Shown piece by piece: positions 36,230 through 44,708 of a stretch of 64,000 nt of DNA. Positions within the stretch are counted from its first letter, which is position 1, and each line of letters starts with the position of its first letter. Both the position numbers and the translations under genes were made by a program. The DNA comes from Posidoniimonas corsicana (lineage in GTDB: Bacteria; Planctomycetota; Planctomycetia; Pirellulales; Lacipirellulaceae), in assembly GCF_007859765.1 (NCBI RefSeq), contig NZ_SIHJ01000001.1, positions 2,667,311 to 2,731,310 on the forward strand. Reading direction: 5' to 3'. Under the pieces are notes generated by a model. It made no database searches and was not told the DNA's origin. It worked only from the letters and a program-made list of their open reading frames with translations.

Positions 36230-37297
36230 CTATCGATAGAATTTCATCTTTGCTCTCATGATCGCCAATAAAGTTAGTACGACACAAGCAAGGATGTTAA
36301 TGACTAGAAGTACCTTGTGGCGCTGAGGCGTCTCGCCAGGTCTGCCCAGGGCATCGCTGGCATCTCGCCCGCCAGTGTCATCTGAGTTCATTCGCCGTAA
36401 GGTGCCACCCTCCCAAACCATGCCAGTCGCTCGCCCTGACGTCGAATCAACGACGCGTGTCCCCTCAGGAAGGTTGAAGCCCTCTAGTGTGAACGCTTCG
36501 GGGGGAGTTTTGCCTAAAGACACTCTACTTACTTCAATTTCCATGTCTTGGGTAATCTTATCACCATACCTCACCACCGTGTGTGACTTTAGGGGGAACC
36601 AACTCGTGGTGTTATTGCCCACCACTGATTGATAAGAAGTCTCAATAATGGCATGCGACAGCTTATCGAGCCCAGCAGCACGCCATGTTCTCTCCACTCG
36701 GGTGAGCTGGCCGTCGAATCTATCATCCATTGTGATTGTCAGCCGGCCATTCGCCTTGGTTCCAAATTCATAATGCCTAACACTACCGTCCTTGCTCGCA
36801 TCGTTTGGAGACAACTCAACCTTCGGGATGCCAAGGAAGTCGCGAATGTTGCGATACGGGAAACGCGCCCGCAACGAATAGACCCCGTCGAGGGTTGTTC
36901 CGATCCCACGTGGGTCGAACATATACTGATTGAGGAATGGTTGATTTACAGATTCCGCCGACGTTCGCTCCACCAGCAACTCCTGTCCCGGGTCATGCAA
37001 GAAGACTTGATCTGTCAGTGCCTTTCGGTCCCATGGGCCCCAGCCGTCCATGAGTGGAGAAGTTGCACGCGTGTCAAAACGAATTCTACTCTTATCGAAG
37101 AAAACACTGTGTTGAAAGACAATCGAGTTCTCATCGAGCCTGTCCCTTACTTCCACTAATGCAGTTCCTGACTCGTACAACTCGTCTCGGTATGCGACTA
37201 AATCGTCAATCGCATCTGATTGGGCAATGGACGCCCCAATACAGGTCATGAGAAAGGCAGATAGAACACCCATGCGAAGATCGCACTGACTCGCCAT
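36230..37297 (-). CDS. LolA-like exported protein with C-terminal anchor (cassette B)
   Basis: Start set at ATG 37297 (MASQCDLRMGVLSAFLMTCI), which yields a signal peptide; an upstream ATG at 37378 has only polar sequence before it. 355 residues. The mature part is beta-rich (VEVRDRLDENSIVFQHSVFF, LTITMDDRFDGQLTRVERTW) and ends with HKVLLVINILACVVLTLLAI and a basic tail. It has the plan of the cassette A protein at 29718-30941, though sequence identity appears low outside the tail. Last gene of cassette B. Function not known. Confidence 0.55.
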   Translation of the reverse strand: MASQCDLRMGVLSAFLMTCIGASIAQSDAIDDLVAYRDELYESGTALVEVRDRLDENSIVFQHSVFFDKSRIRFDTRATSPLMDGWGPWDRKALTDQVFLHDPGQELLVERTSAESVNQPFLNQYMFDPRGIGTTLDGVYSLRARFPYRNIRDFLGIPKVELSPNDASKDGSVRHYEFGTKANGRLTITMDDRFDGQLTRVERTWRAAGLDKLSHAIIETSYQSVVGNNTTSWFPLKSHTVVRYGDKITQDMEIEVSRVSLGKTPPEAFTLEGFNLPEGTRVVDSTSGRATGMVWEGGTLRRMNSDDTGGRDASDALGRPGETPQRHKVLLVINILACVVLTLLAIMRAKMKFYR

Positions 37298-37552
37298 CAC
37301 AACCACTCTTGTGTTTCTGCAGGCGAGTCGCGTGAGTGTCGACGATAATGGCCTGGAGGAGTCAGGGCTACTCATCAATCGATTCTTGCGAAGTGTCTTA
37401 AGTCAGCACTGTGGAAGCAGATCAGCACTTGTGCGTCGCCCGGCAACTAAAACGAGCGATCATCGTCATCAGTTCATTCGACGCATTACACCTTTCCTGC
37501 GTGGGCAAGGCGTATCGCAATTCATTGCAGAAAGTGCTGTCGCAGCCTTGAG

Positions 37553-37969
37553 TTAGGCAGTGCAGTCTACACATTCAACAGTGGCGTATACTGCAGTCCC
37601 AGTGACAACCGCTTTGCCCGTAGCTGGATTTATCAATGGCGTACCCTGTCCGCACCCATTTCCAGTCCAAGTGCAATTGTACCAAGTCTCGCAAATCCCG
37701 TTTCCTATGTTTTCGCACCTATCCGTTGTAATATCGCCTCCACCGACGCACGAGTTGTGCCTGGGCTGTCGGGTATTCATTGCTCCCGAGCAGGTTTCGG
37801 GGGTCGACCCCGAGCAGGTAGCTGCCGTTCCGCATGGAGCGAGCGGAGCCGGATTAGTGCCGTCACAGCAGGGAGCAGATACAAGCGGTGCAGCCAGAGT
37901 CGCTAGGAAAAGTAAAGTGGCAAGACTTGTCAAAAGTGCTCTTTGAAAGTGTTCAGTTCGAATAAGCAC
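37553..37969 (-). CDS. Secreted 12-cysteine peptide 1 (cassette B)
   Basis: GTG start at 37969 with TTAGGAG 6 nt before it. 138 residues. Signal peptide about 1-31 (LLTSLATLLFLATLAAPLVS, cut before PCCDG). The mature part has 12 cysteines including CENIGNGICETWYNC, GNGCGQGTPLINPATG and VECVDC. The second half aligns with the frameshifted neighbour (CERIG---C--YYKC-W---C--G-PL-DPVTG). Tandem duplication is likely. Stop at 37553 leaves 255 bp to the LolA-like start. Confidence 0.7.
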   Translation of the reverse strand: MLIRTEHFQRALLTSLATLLFLATLAAPLVSAPCCDGTNPAPLAPCGTAATCSGSTPETCSGAMNTRQPRHNSCVGGGDITTDRCENIGNGICETWYNCTWTGNGCGQGTPLINPATGKAVVTGTAVYATVECVDCTA

Positions 37970-38079
37970 GCGAATCTCCTAAATTACTAGTGGTTCACCG
38001 GCTCTCGGCCGAGCTGGGAATCCTGCATATGGCGGAGTTGGCGTCATTGGGCGATGTAGTCGCAGCATATGACGGCAAT

Positions 38080-38533
38080 TCAAGAGCATGGATTAGTGCA
38101 CGCTACGGCGCCGTAAGCGTCCTCATACTCTTTCTCTGGTACGCCAGTTACCGGATCTACGAGGGGCAATCCCTGCACGCACTGTCCAGATTGCCAAACG
38201 CATTTGTAGTACTGATAACAAGTAACGCGGCCAATTCTCTCACACTTCTCTGTGCACTTGTCTTCACCAGGGCCCGGAGAGAGGCAATCCCACGTTCCTC
38301 CCGAAATAACAGTGATAATAGCCTGATTGCAGGAAGGCTCGTCATAGTTTGTAGAGTCACAAGTGCCGCCTCCCCCCCGCTCCGGGGCAGTCAGTGTATT
38401 GGGCTGGATAGGTGCCGTCGCAGTTGGGATTCCCCAGGGTTGTCAACGGTTGAAGCGTGCAGCATGCAGTGATCCAGATGGAGGCCAATCGAAAGTTAGA
38501 ACCGCTCTTTCTGCCATAAGAGGTTGTTGCCAT
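38080..38533 (-). pseudogene. Secreted 12-cysteine peptide 2, frameshifted in a G7 run (cassette B)
   Basis: From ATG 38533 the frame gives MATTSYGRKSGSNFRLASIW, then NPNCDGTYPAQYTDCPGAGG, and fails at a run of seven G (C on the plus strand, near 38375). Removing one G continues into GGTCDSTNYDEPSCNQAIIT, WDCLSPGPGEDKCTEKCERI, YYKCVWQSGQCVQGLPLVDP and a final CTNPCS, stop at 38080-38082. The repaired product is 150 residues, the same as the cassette A peptide, with 12 mature cysteines. Either a sequencing error, a recent mutation, or slippage-based on/off switching. Confidence 0.75.
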
Positions 38534-38594
38534 TTGTTTGGCCTCCCTTGGTTAGGCTGGTCGACCGAACCAGCAGCTGCGACTTGCCTAGGAT

Positions 38595-39302
38595 TCAGTT
38601 GTGAAGAATTTCAACCGGCAATTCTGCGGTGGGCTGTCTCGTGTTGTCGGTGACTACGGTAACGCCCGAATGCGACGGAGTGCCGGGCCAATCGCTAGGA
38701 TCAAACTCGATTGTGAGCAAATTCGGATTGGAGGGATGCACAGCAGCCTTAATCCACGTATTGCGAGGTTCGCAGCGTAGGATAGTTGGTGCATCTGTTC
38801 CGATCAGTGATTCAATCCTAAGCACTTTTCGTTGTTTCGAATGCGAGCTGAAGGCGATGGCACCGTGCGGTTGGAATGCGTAATCATCTTCGATGTCGGC
38901 GCTAACGAGGATTGAGCTTCTCTGCTGCGGTACTCTGTCACTCACCTTGTAGTCGATCAGTATCGACGTGGAGAATTGACCTCTTCTTCGACCGATATCA
39001 AACGCACACTTAATGGTGAGTAGTTGGCCAGGAAGGACGGAGTCTGTGGTCGCAGTCGCTTCAGAGCACCCGCAGCTCGTTCGAATCGTGCTGATTTGCA
39101 ACGTGCTTTGAGAGCCATTCCTTAGGAATAAGGTCTCGGATAACGTTGCACCAGGATCTAGCGATCCCAAATGTATTGAAGTCTGTGCGGGCAATCCCTG
39201 CAATTGAGGCGAATTCCCATTGTCTGACTGCAGGAGTCCGTAACCGCTCCATAAGGCGACAACAAACGCCAAAATCGCAGTTGACTCCCAAGCACGCGTC
39301 AT
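38595..39302 (-). CDS. DUF1573-type anchored protein (cassette B)
   Basis: 235 residues. An N-terminal membrane anchor (STAILAFVVALWSGYGLLQS, residues 7-26) is followed by a DUF1573 immunoglobulin-like domain: IHLGSLDPGATLSETLFLRN, then STIRTSCGCSEATA with the typical TSCGC, and LLTIKCAFDIGRRRGQFS. A second beta-rich half ends at the stop. Cassette A carries the same domain fused behind a C39-like peptidase. DUF1573 proteins often neighbour MauE/thioredoxin genes. Lies 61 bp upstream of the frameshifted peptide. Confidence 0.75.
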   Translation of the reverse strand: MTRAWESTAILAFVVALWSGYGLLQSDNGNSPQLQGLPAQTSIHLGSLDPGATLSETLFLRNGSQSTLQISTIRTSCGCSEATATTDSVLPGQLLTIKCAFDIGRRRGQFSTSILIDYKVSDRVPQQRSSILVSADIEDDYAFQPHGAIAFSSHSKQRKVLRIESLIGTDAPTILRCEPRNTWIKAAVHPSNPNLLTIEFDPSDWPGTPSHSGVTVVTDNTRQPTAELPVEILHN

Positions 39303-39461
39303 CTGTCAGGCTCGCGATAATCGTGTAGTTGCCCTTGCAGGAACCTCAGGACCCCTTTCCTGCCAATTGCGAGGTAGCCTGGGTTTCGGATTCCAAGTTG
39401 GAGATTAGCAACACAAGTGGCGCGGGAGGGCCGCTCAACATGTTGCGTGGAATGTACTAGT

Positions 39462-41363
39462 TCAATCCGCGATCCCGTATTCCCCTGTAGCCGACCAAGG
39501 CGCAAGCACGGTTAAGCCATAACCAGTTTGGGACCTTAACGCTCTACCTCGTCGGCGATTACGTGGTTCTGTACCGGTCTCACTTAGTATATTCAGTCGT
39601 GTAATAGCGGAAGCATTCAAGACACGCAGTACGGCTACATCCTTCAAATCGCACAGCAGAGAATAGGAAGTAGCGTTACTGATCGCTATGAAGCAGTCGG
39701 CGGGGTGATAGGTTACGGCATTCTCCGTTAGGTCCAAGCGTAAATCGGGATTCGTCACACACCAGCTCTCGAGATAGTAGTAGTCTTGTCCCCAATCTAA
39801 GTTGCTCCCAAGTAAATGCTTCGCCCCATTCAGTGGTCCACCAACGGTCTCGTTGAAGTAGCTCAGGCTGTGTGGATAAATCCACAAGCTGCTCGCGCTG
39901 AGCCAGGCGAGCATCACGGCGGGTGTGATCCATCGAAGCGGAACTCGAAGGCGGCGGGCCGCACGTGAGGTTATTAGAGCGTACTCTTTCGCTCTGTCAA
40001 ATTCTGTGTGAAGAGAATTACGATCTGAGTCGCGGAATATGCCCCCAATCCAAATAAAGAGGAACGGAAACGCCGGTAACGCATAACGAAAGTGTTCGCT
40101 GAAGCCGGTTTTAGAGCTTACGACGCAGAAGATGAGCAACGTTGGAAATAGCAGAACCAGTTCATCGCGGGGAGCTTTCGGCAGTGTCCTATCGGCAGTC
40201 GGCGCTACTCGCTGTTTCAGCCACAGCATTGCCGCGAGAAACGCGAGCAGCAACGCTGCTACGGGGACTTTGATAAGTCCCGCGTACAGGTAGTAATACC
40301 ACCATCCGTTGTTTCGCCACTCGCCCCGCAGGTACGAGGGGCGGCCGTTGCGCTCGAACGCTTTTTGTTGGATATCGATGCCGAGCAGGTAGTTCTTGGG
40401 AACGGGGACGGGTAGCTCGCCGACCCAGGTGTTGGAGAAGCGGGTGGTGGGGGCGGGGTTTGAGATTCGGGTCTCGGGTGCCGGGGGGGCTTCGCCGGTG
40501 AATAGGTTGCTTACGAACTGAAACTGGTTGAGCTGGGTAAAGCTGCCCTCGAAACCGTAGCCGAGGTTCACCACGTACAGACCGATTGCCATCCTAATCG
40601 CGAGCATGCCAGCCTCGCGAGCCCATGCCCTAGCGGTCATGGCCGCGCGGTCCTGCCAGCGGTAGGCGAGCCACAGCAGCGGCCAGAGCGGGTAGAACAG
40701 TATAAGCGTTGTCTTGGCCAGCTCAGCCAGTCCAAGCACCACGCCCGTCAGCGCTGCCTGCACCCAGGTGGGCTTCTTGAGCCATCGCCAGAACGTGTAA
40801 CAGGCGGCAAGACCTAGCGCCGTAGCGTGGGCGTCGGCGGTGATTAGCGACGCATGGGCGAGGATGTTTGGCTCAAAGCACCAGATAAAGCAGGCGACCA
40901 GTCCCGCGGATCGGCTGTAGAGGTCTCGCCCCCACAGGTAGCAGACAATCGCGCCCAGCCAGCTAAACGGGATACACGCCCAGCGGGCGATCATCGTCAG
41001 GTACAACGTCCGCGGGCCGTTGGCGGCGACAAAGTCCTCGCCCATGCCAAACACGGGCCTAGCGCCGGGGCCATCGTAGAACCCGGACCAATCTTCTTCA
41101 TAGCCCACCGCGATTACGGGAAGCGCGGCCACCATTCGCACGAGTGGCGGGTTGACCCGATACAGTTCAAACCGCCCGAACTTCCAGTGGCTGAGGCCGG
41201 CCACTAAATGTCCCGGCTCGTTGAGCGTGGGGCTGTGCACGAAGGCGCTGTACATCAACAGGCCCGTGTGCACTATCAGCAGCCCGAGTACCACCCGCCA
41301 TGCGATCCGCGGCTTATCGAGTAGCTGGGCGAGGCAATGGAAGCTGGCTTGCAAGCTGCTCAT
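39462..41363 (-). CDS. PMT/ArnT-like GT-C membrane glycosyltransferase (cassette B)
   Basis: 633 residues with the same start and helix plan as the cassette A enzyme (MSSLQASFHCLAQLLDKPRI; SPTLNEPGHLVAGLSHWKFG with N48-E49). Similarity is very high through about residue 350. A longer loop follows and the C-terminus diverges after the SYFNETVGGPLNGAKHLLG motif. It lies directly behind the broken GT2 of cassette B and depends on a lipid-linked sugar made elsewhere, probably by the cassette A GT2. Likely transfers sugar to exported proteins; the Cys-rich peptides of the cassette are candidate acceptors (inference). Confidence 0.8.
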   Translation of the reverse strand: MSSLQASFHCLAQLLDKPRIAWRVVLGLLIVHTGLLMYSAFVHSPTLNEPGHLVAGLSHWKFGRFELYRVNPPLVRMVAALPVIAVGYEEDWSGFYDGPGARPVFGMGEDFVAANGPRTLYLTMIARWACIPFSWLGAIVCYLWGRDLYSRSAGLVACFIWCFEPNILAHASLITADAHATALGLAACYTFWRWLKKPTWVQAALTGVVLGLAELAKTTLILFYPLWPLLWLAYRWQDRAAMTARAWAREAGMLAIRMAIGLYVVNLGYGFEGSFTQLNQFQFVSNLFTGEAPPAPETRISNPAPTTRFSNTWVGELPVPVPKNYLLGIDIQQKAFERNGRPSYLRGEWRNNGWWYYYLYAGLIKVPVAALLLAFLAAMLWLKQRVAPTADRTLPKAPRDELVLLFPTLLIFCVVSSKTGFSEHFRYALPAFPFLFIWIGGIFRDSDRNSLHTEFDRAKEYALITSRAARRLRVPLRWITPAVMLAWLSASSLWIYPHSLSYFNETVGGPLNGAKHLLGSNLDWGQDYYYLESWCVTNPDLRLDLTENAVTYHPADCFIAISNATSYSLLCDLKDVAVLRVLNASAITRLNILSETGTEPRNRRRGRALRSQTGYGLTVLAPWSATGEYGIAD

Positions 41364-41373
41364 AAGATTGATG

Positions 41374-41959
41374 CTAGTTCCAGTACCGATAAGGCACGAT
41401 GCACCTCAACGCCCGAATCCCGTCGCGTCCGCCGATCTTCTTCCCCTATGCGTAGAATCACGGAGTGTCGCTCACGGGGAGCTCCGCAAACCGCCAGCCA
41501 AGCTTGGCCATCCTAGTCGTCAGCTCCGGTTCAAAACCAAGCCGATCGTCACAGAGATTCACTTCATTGATCAACTCGCTATGGAACGCCTCGTGGCCGG
41601 TTCCCATGTCGGTGAGCGACAGGCCCGTGAATCGATTAGAGAACCAAGTCGGCGCCTGATTCGCAAAGAAGCGTTCGCGGGGAGATTGCTGGCGGTCGCC
41701 GCGCCCCAACCGGGTGCCGTAGAGCACGTCCGCCTCCAATCGAAGCAGTGGCTCGACGAGCCGGGGGATCTCTTCCGGGGCGTACTCCGGGTCCGCGTCT
41801 GACGACAACTTCAGTCACGCACTCCAACGCAAGCAGGCGATCGATAGCCTTGACCACCTTGCCGGACTCGTTGTAGACCGGCACGATGACCGAGACCGAA
41901 GCTGCAGCCAGGGTTGTGCCCGCCTCCGCATCTGGTTGTACTCGTTCAGGGGATGGCAT
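41374..41959 (-). pseudogene. GT2 polyprenyl-phosphate sugar synthase, broken (cassette B)
   Basis: It starts at ATG 41959 overlapping the thioredoxin stop, exactly as in cassette A, and is intact through SVSVIVPVYNESGKVVKAID and TEVVV. Then about 50 codons are deleted (the DDGSSD and GKGAAIRTGL motifs) with a frame change, and sequence resumes as DADPEYAPEEIPRLVEPLLR. Two stop codons follow near the end (DTP*FYA*GKK where cassette A has YTPRSYAEGKK). Catalytic DDG is missing, so the product cannot be active. Confidence 0.9.
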
Positions 41960-42872
41960 GCTGGATACTTGGCAGATCAAGCGAGGCGTTCGTGACGGCG
42001 CCATCGCGGAGTGTGATTTCGATTGGCGCCTGCACGAACCACTCGCGGCGGTCGGTGAGCCTTGCATAGTTAGGGTTAGGCATCGCTTGGTCCGTGCCGT
42101 ACGACGGAATCTCGACGAGTAGCACGAACGGGCCTGCGGAAGCTGCGTTCTGGGCAGCCAGCGCCTCGTACTTAGGTCGGGCCGCTTGGCACTTGGGGCA
42201 ATCGTGGTGATAGAGCAGCACAACCCACTCGCCGGTAGCGAGTTGGCGAGACGGTTCAATGAACTCGCTTAGCGGGAAGGGCCGGCCGACCCACTCCTCC
42301 GGTTCTAACAGCGTCATCCCGCCGATGTCTTTCAGCAGCGGGTTTGCATGAGCCTTGCTGGGGGCGACCAAGACTGCCAACGCTAGGCATAGGCCGCCAA
42401 CAACTGCGTAGCTGACAACCGCGAGACGGGTCGCGCGCGGGTGGCGACGGTCGGTTTCCGGCCTGCCAAGGTTTAGTGCGCCCAACACAACAACATCTAG
42501 TCCCAGCGTCCACCACGGGTTGACCTTGATCAGGCCGAAGCAGCCGCACGACTCGGCGCCAATAATCGCTCGGTACGCAGAGAACGCGGCGAACACCAAG
42601 AACGTGGCTTGGGCGGCTCGCCGCGTCTGGCTGGGCCAGGCGCCCCATAGCAGGGCGGCCCCCAGGGCGATCTCTGCCTGAATAGCCAGCAAGATAGCCC
42701 ACTGGGGCACGTTGTACGCGGACTCCAGCAACACCGACTCCCAGGGCGAGGTCGCCTTGAGAAGCGCAGAGGCAATCAGCAAAACGCCAACCGGCACGCG
42801 GACGGCCGTCCACACCGATGGGAGTCGATCTGGGAACGCCTTGTTAGGGTTGCTGGCGGCGAACTCAGGCAT
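41946..42872 (-). CDS. MauE/DoxX-like redox protein with thioredoxin-like domain (cassette B)
   Basis: 308 residues. Residues 1-175 hold four to five membrane helices with the redox motif C109-G-C111 (ESCGCFGLIKVNPWW). About residues 210-308 form a thioredoxin-like domain with C225-P-K-C228 in VVLLYHHDCPKCQAARPKYE and a late YARLTDRREWFVQAPIEI. MauE-type proteins plus CxxC domains form or shuffle disulfides in exported proteins, fitting the 12-Cys peptides encoded downstream. The gene is 15 bp after a small membrane protein and its stop overlaps the GT2 start. The cassette A copy has lost its thioredoxin part. Confidence 0.85.
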   Translation of the reverse strand: MPEFAASNPNKAFPDRLPSVWTAVRVPVGVLLIASALLKATSPWESVLLESAYNVPQWAILLAIQAEIALGAALLWGAWPSQTRRAAQATFLVFAAFSAYRAIIGAESCGCFGLIKVNPWWTLGLDVVVLGALNLGRPETDRRHPRATRLAVVSYAVVGGLCLALAVLVAPSKAHANPLLKDIGGMTLLEPEEWVGRPFPLSEFIEPSRQLATGEWVVLLYHHDCPKCQAARPKYEALAAQNAASAGPFVLLVEIPSYGTDQAMPNPNYARLTDRREWFVQAPIEITLRDGAVTNASLDLPSIQHAIP

Positions 42873-42887
42873 ACACGAAAACCTCGT

Positions 42888-43175
42888 TTAGGCCTGCGGA
42901 GGCTTGACCCACCAGTTGTACAATCTCAGCACGAGAGCGCCCGATGCCGAAAGGATCACGAGCGCTGCTTGGATGGCTGCTTGATCATCTGTAACCGGTG
43001 GGCCGTTCACGAGCCGCAGTAGCGGCGCTAACGCCACAACCACCCAGCACATGAACTCGATGGCTGGTGAAACCTCTCGAAATTTAACGCCTGACGCGAT
43101 GTTATCGCTTGCGGATTCGTCGGGCTGTTCTTGCTCGTCTCGAAGCAATTGTCCTGGCTGCCTCACACTGGACAT
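42888..43175 (-). CDS. Small membrane protein, head of cassette B
   Basis: 95 residues. Two hydrophobic segments: FMCWVVVALAPLLRLV at about 41-56 and AAIQAALVILSASGALVLRL at about 65-84, followed by YNWWVKPP. The first 40 residues are polar. Gap of 15 bp to the MauE-like gene suggests one transcript. No family recognised; cassette A has an IS5-type remnant at the matching place. Confidence 0.6.
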   Translation of the reverse strand: MSSVRQPGQLLRDEQEQPDESASDNIASGVKFREVSPAIEFMCWVVVALAPLLRLVNGPPVTDDQAAIQAALVILSASGALVLRLYNWWVKPPQA

Positions 43176-43300
43176 TTTGGAAGGGAATCAAGCAGCCCGT
43201 GTAGCCATTCACCAGGGTCGAGGATCGAGAGTGTGCGAAAGAGTGCTGTTGGGCAATCCGACCACCACTCTCAAGGGCGAGCGGACTCTGAAAAACAAAC

Positions 43301-43329
43301 TTGACTTGAGCTGCGAAGAACCGTATGCT
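43301..43329 (+). promoter_or_regulatory. Candidate sigma-70 type promoter
   Basis: TTGACT (43301-43306), a 17-bp spacer, then TATGCT (43324-43329). It fits the -35/-10 consensus at 5/6 and 4/6 and lies upstream of the plus-strand operon of hydrolases and DUF1559 proteins. It also argues that the small protein starts after about 43336. Confidence 0.5.
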
Positions 43330-43347
43330 CTGTGTACAAAGTCAAGA

Positions 43348-43770
43348 TTGCGGCGTCAACAAAAAAACGAAGTGTTTTCATCATTTCAACACCGCCGTCG
43401 AAATGCCCGAGACACCCGAGCTGGCATCGGCAAACTAGAGCTGCTCTTGGTTCTGGCAATTCTCTCCCTCATGCTTCAGCTTTTCCCTTCGCTTTGGGGA
43501 AGCTTTCTTTTTGCCATAGATACTCGCAATTGGAGCCGGTCGGCTTGGTTGCTTCTCAACGGCTTGATCATTCTAGGGTTAGTTGGAATCCGGCTTGGAC
43601 CAGAACTAGTTGCTGGTTGGCGTGCTCAACCACGCTCCAAGAGAATTCGTCGTCGAAAGAGGCCGCTTGCGATGCGGGTCCGAAGAGGCGACTGGAAGGA
43701 TCTCGACGATAAGAGCCAGAGAGAGCTGTTCGAGAGGATGCAAGAAGCTCGCAAGAAGCAGACGATCTAG
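43348..43770 (+). CDS. Small membrane protein with basic tail
   Basis: The frame is open from 43051, but the promoter candidate suggests a start at TTG 43348 or GTG 43372; no clear ribosome site helps. The core is two hydrophobic segments (LELLLVLAILSLMLQLFPSL and LLLNGLIILGLVGIRLGPEL) followed by a strongly basic region (RSKRIRRRKRPLAMRVRR) and a charged end (RELFERMQEARKK). Not recognised. It precedes an alpha/beta hydrolase by 65 bp. The first segment resembles a degenerate prepilin helix (GKLELLLVLAIL), so it may be a derived pseudopilin. Confidence 0.5.
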   Translation: MRRQQKNEVFSSFQHRRRNARDTRAGIGKLELLLVLAILSLMLQLFPSLWGSFLFAIDTRNWSRSAWLLLNGLIILGLVGIRLGPELVAGWRAQPRSKRIRRRKRPLAMRVRRGDWKDLDDKSQRELFERMQEARKKQTI

Positions 43771-43835
43771 GCCACCAGCTAGACGGGCTCCTCTGATTCA
43801 GCTTCGCCTAGTGGATCGTCGAGCAGCCTGAACTA

Positions 43836-44708
43836 ATGGGATTGCTTAAGGAAGCTTCGTTGCGAACGCCAGACGGGAAGGTTAGTCCGGGCCTTGGTGA
43901 AGGGCCTGACGGCCGAAGGTCAAGAGTTGGACGAGAAACTCCCGTCCTCGAGATTTTGCTCGCAGCTTCGCTAGCTTGCCTCTTCCTTCAAATTGCTTGG
44001 CCGTATGTGAATGACTGGCGGAACCGGCCGCGTGCCGGCTGGCAGGTCGAGCAACATTTCATGGATGAGCAATCCGCAACTGGAACGCAATACCTGCTCT
44101 ATCTCCCCGACGCATACTCCCCAGAAGGGCAGCCTTGGCCGTTAGTCGTCTATTTGCATGGCAGTGGGCTTCGAGGCAGGGACCTCGATCTTGTGGCGAG
44201 CGAAGGCCCCCCACGATTGGCACGAGAGGGCGAACCACTTCCATTTATATTGGCTTCGCCCCAATGCCCCCAAAATCAGTCCTTTGACCCAAAGATGGTT
44301 CGGTCTCTAGTCGAGCACGTTGTCGAACAACACCAAATAGAACGGGAGAAGATCTATCTCACGGGCTACAGCATGGGGGGATTCGGAACGTGGCAGGCGG
44401 CAGCCGCCTATCCAGACCTCTTTGCCGCATTTGCTCCATTGTGCGGCGGCGGCAACCCAGACGAAGCTGAGAGCTTGGCCCAAACGCCGGTCTGGGCGTT
44501 CCACGGCGATCAAGACAAGGTCGTTCCTCTCGAACAAACTACGCTAATGACAGAGGCGGTCACCAACGCCGGTGGAGAAGTCACTCTCTCGATACTCCCT
44601 GGAATGGGCCACGCTATTTGTGACGATGTCTACTCCGATCGCTCGCTGTTCGACTGGCTGCTCACGCACCGCAAACGGGTCCCTCTTGAAGCTGAGGTGG
44701 CAAAGTGA
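43836..44708 (+). CDS. Membrane-anchored alpha/beta hydrolase
   Basis: 290 residues. An N-terminal anchor is at about 38-58 (LLAASLACLFLQIAWPYVND). The hydrolase core has WPLVVYLHGSGLRGRDL (oxyanion region), the nucleophile elbow GYSMGGFGTW, the acid in FHGDQDKVVP and the His in PGMGHAICDD. It resembles secreted dienelactone hydrolase/PHB-depolymerase-like esterases (predicted peptidase family). A paralogue at 46848 shares layout but little identity. Probably an esterase facing the periplasm. Confidence 0.8.
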   Translation: MGLLKEASLRTPDGKVSPGLGEGPDGRRSRVGRETPVLEILLAASLACLFLQIAWPYVNDWRNRPRAGWQVEQHFMDEQSATGTQYLLYLPDAYSPEGQPWPLVVYLHGSGLRGRDLDLVASEGPPRLAREGEPLPFILASPQCPQNQSFDPKMVRSLVEHVVEQHQIEREKIYLTGYSMGGFGTWQAAAAYPDLFAAFAPLCGGGNPDEAESLAQTPVWAFHGDQDKVVPLEQTTLMTEAVTNAGGEVTLSILPGMGHAICDDVYSDRSLFDWLLTHRKRVPLEAEVAK

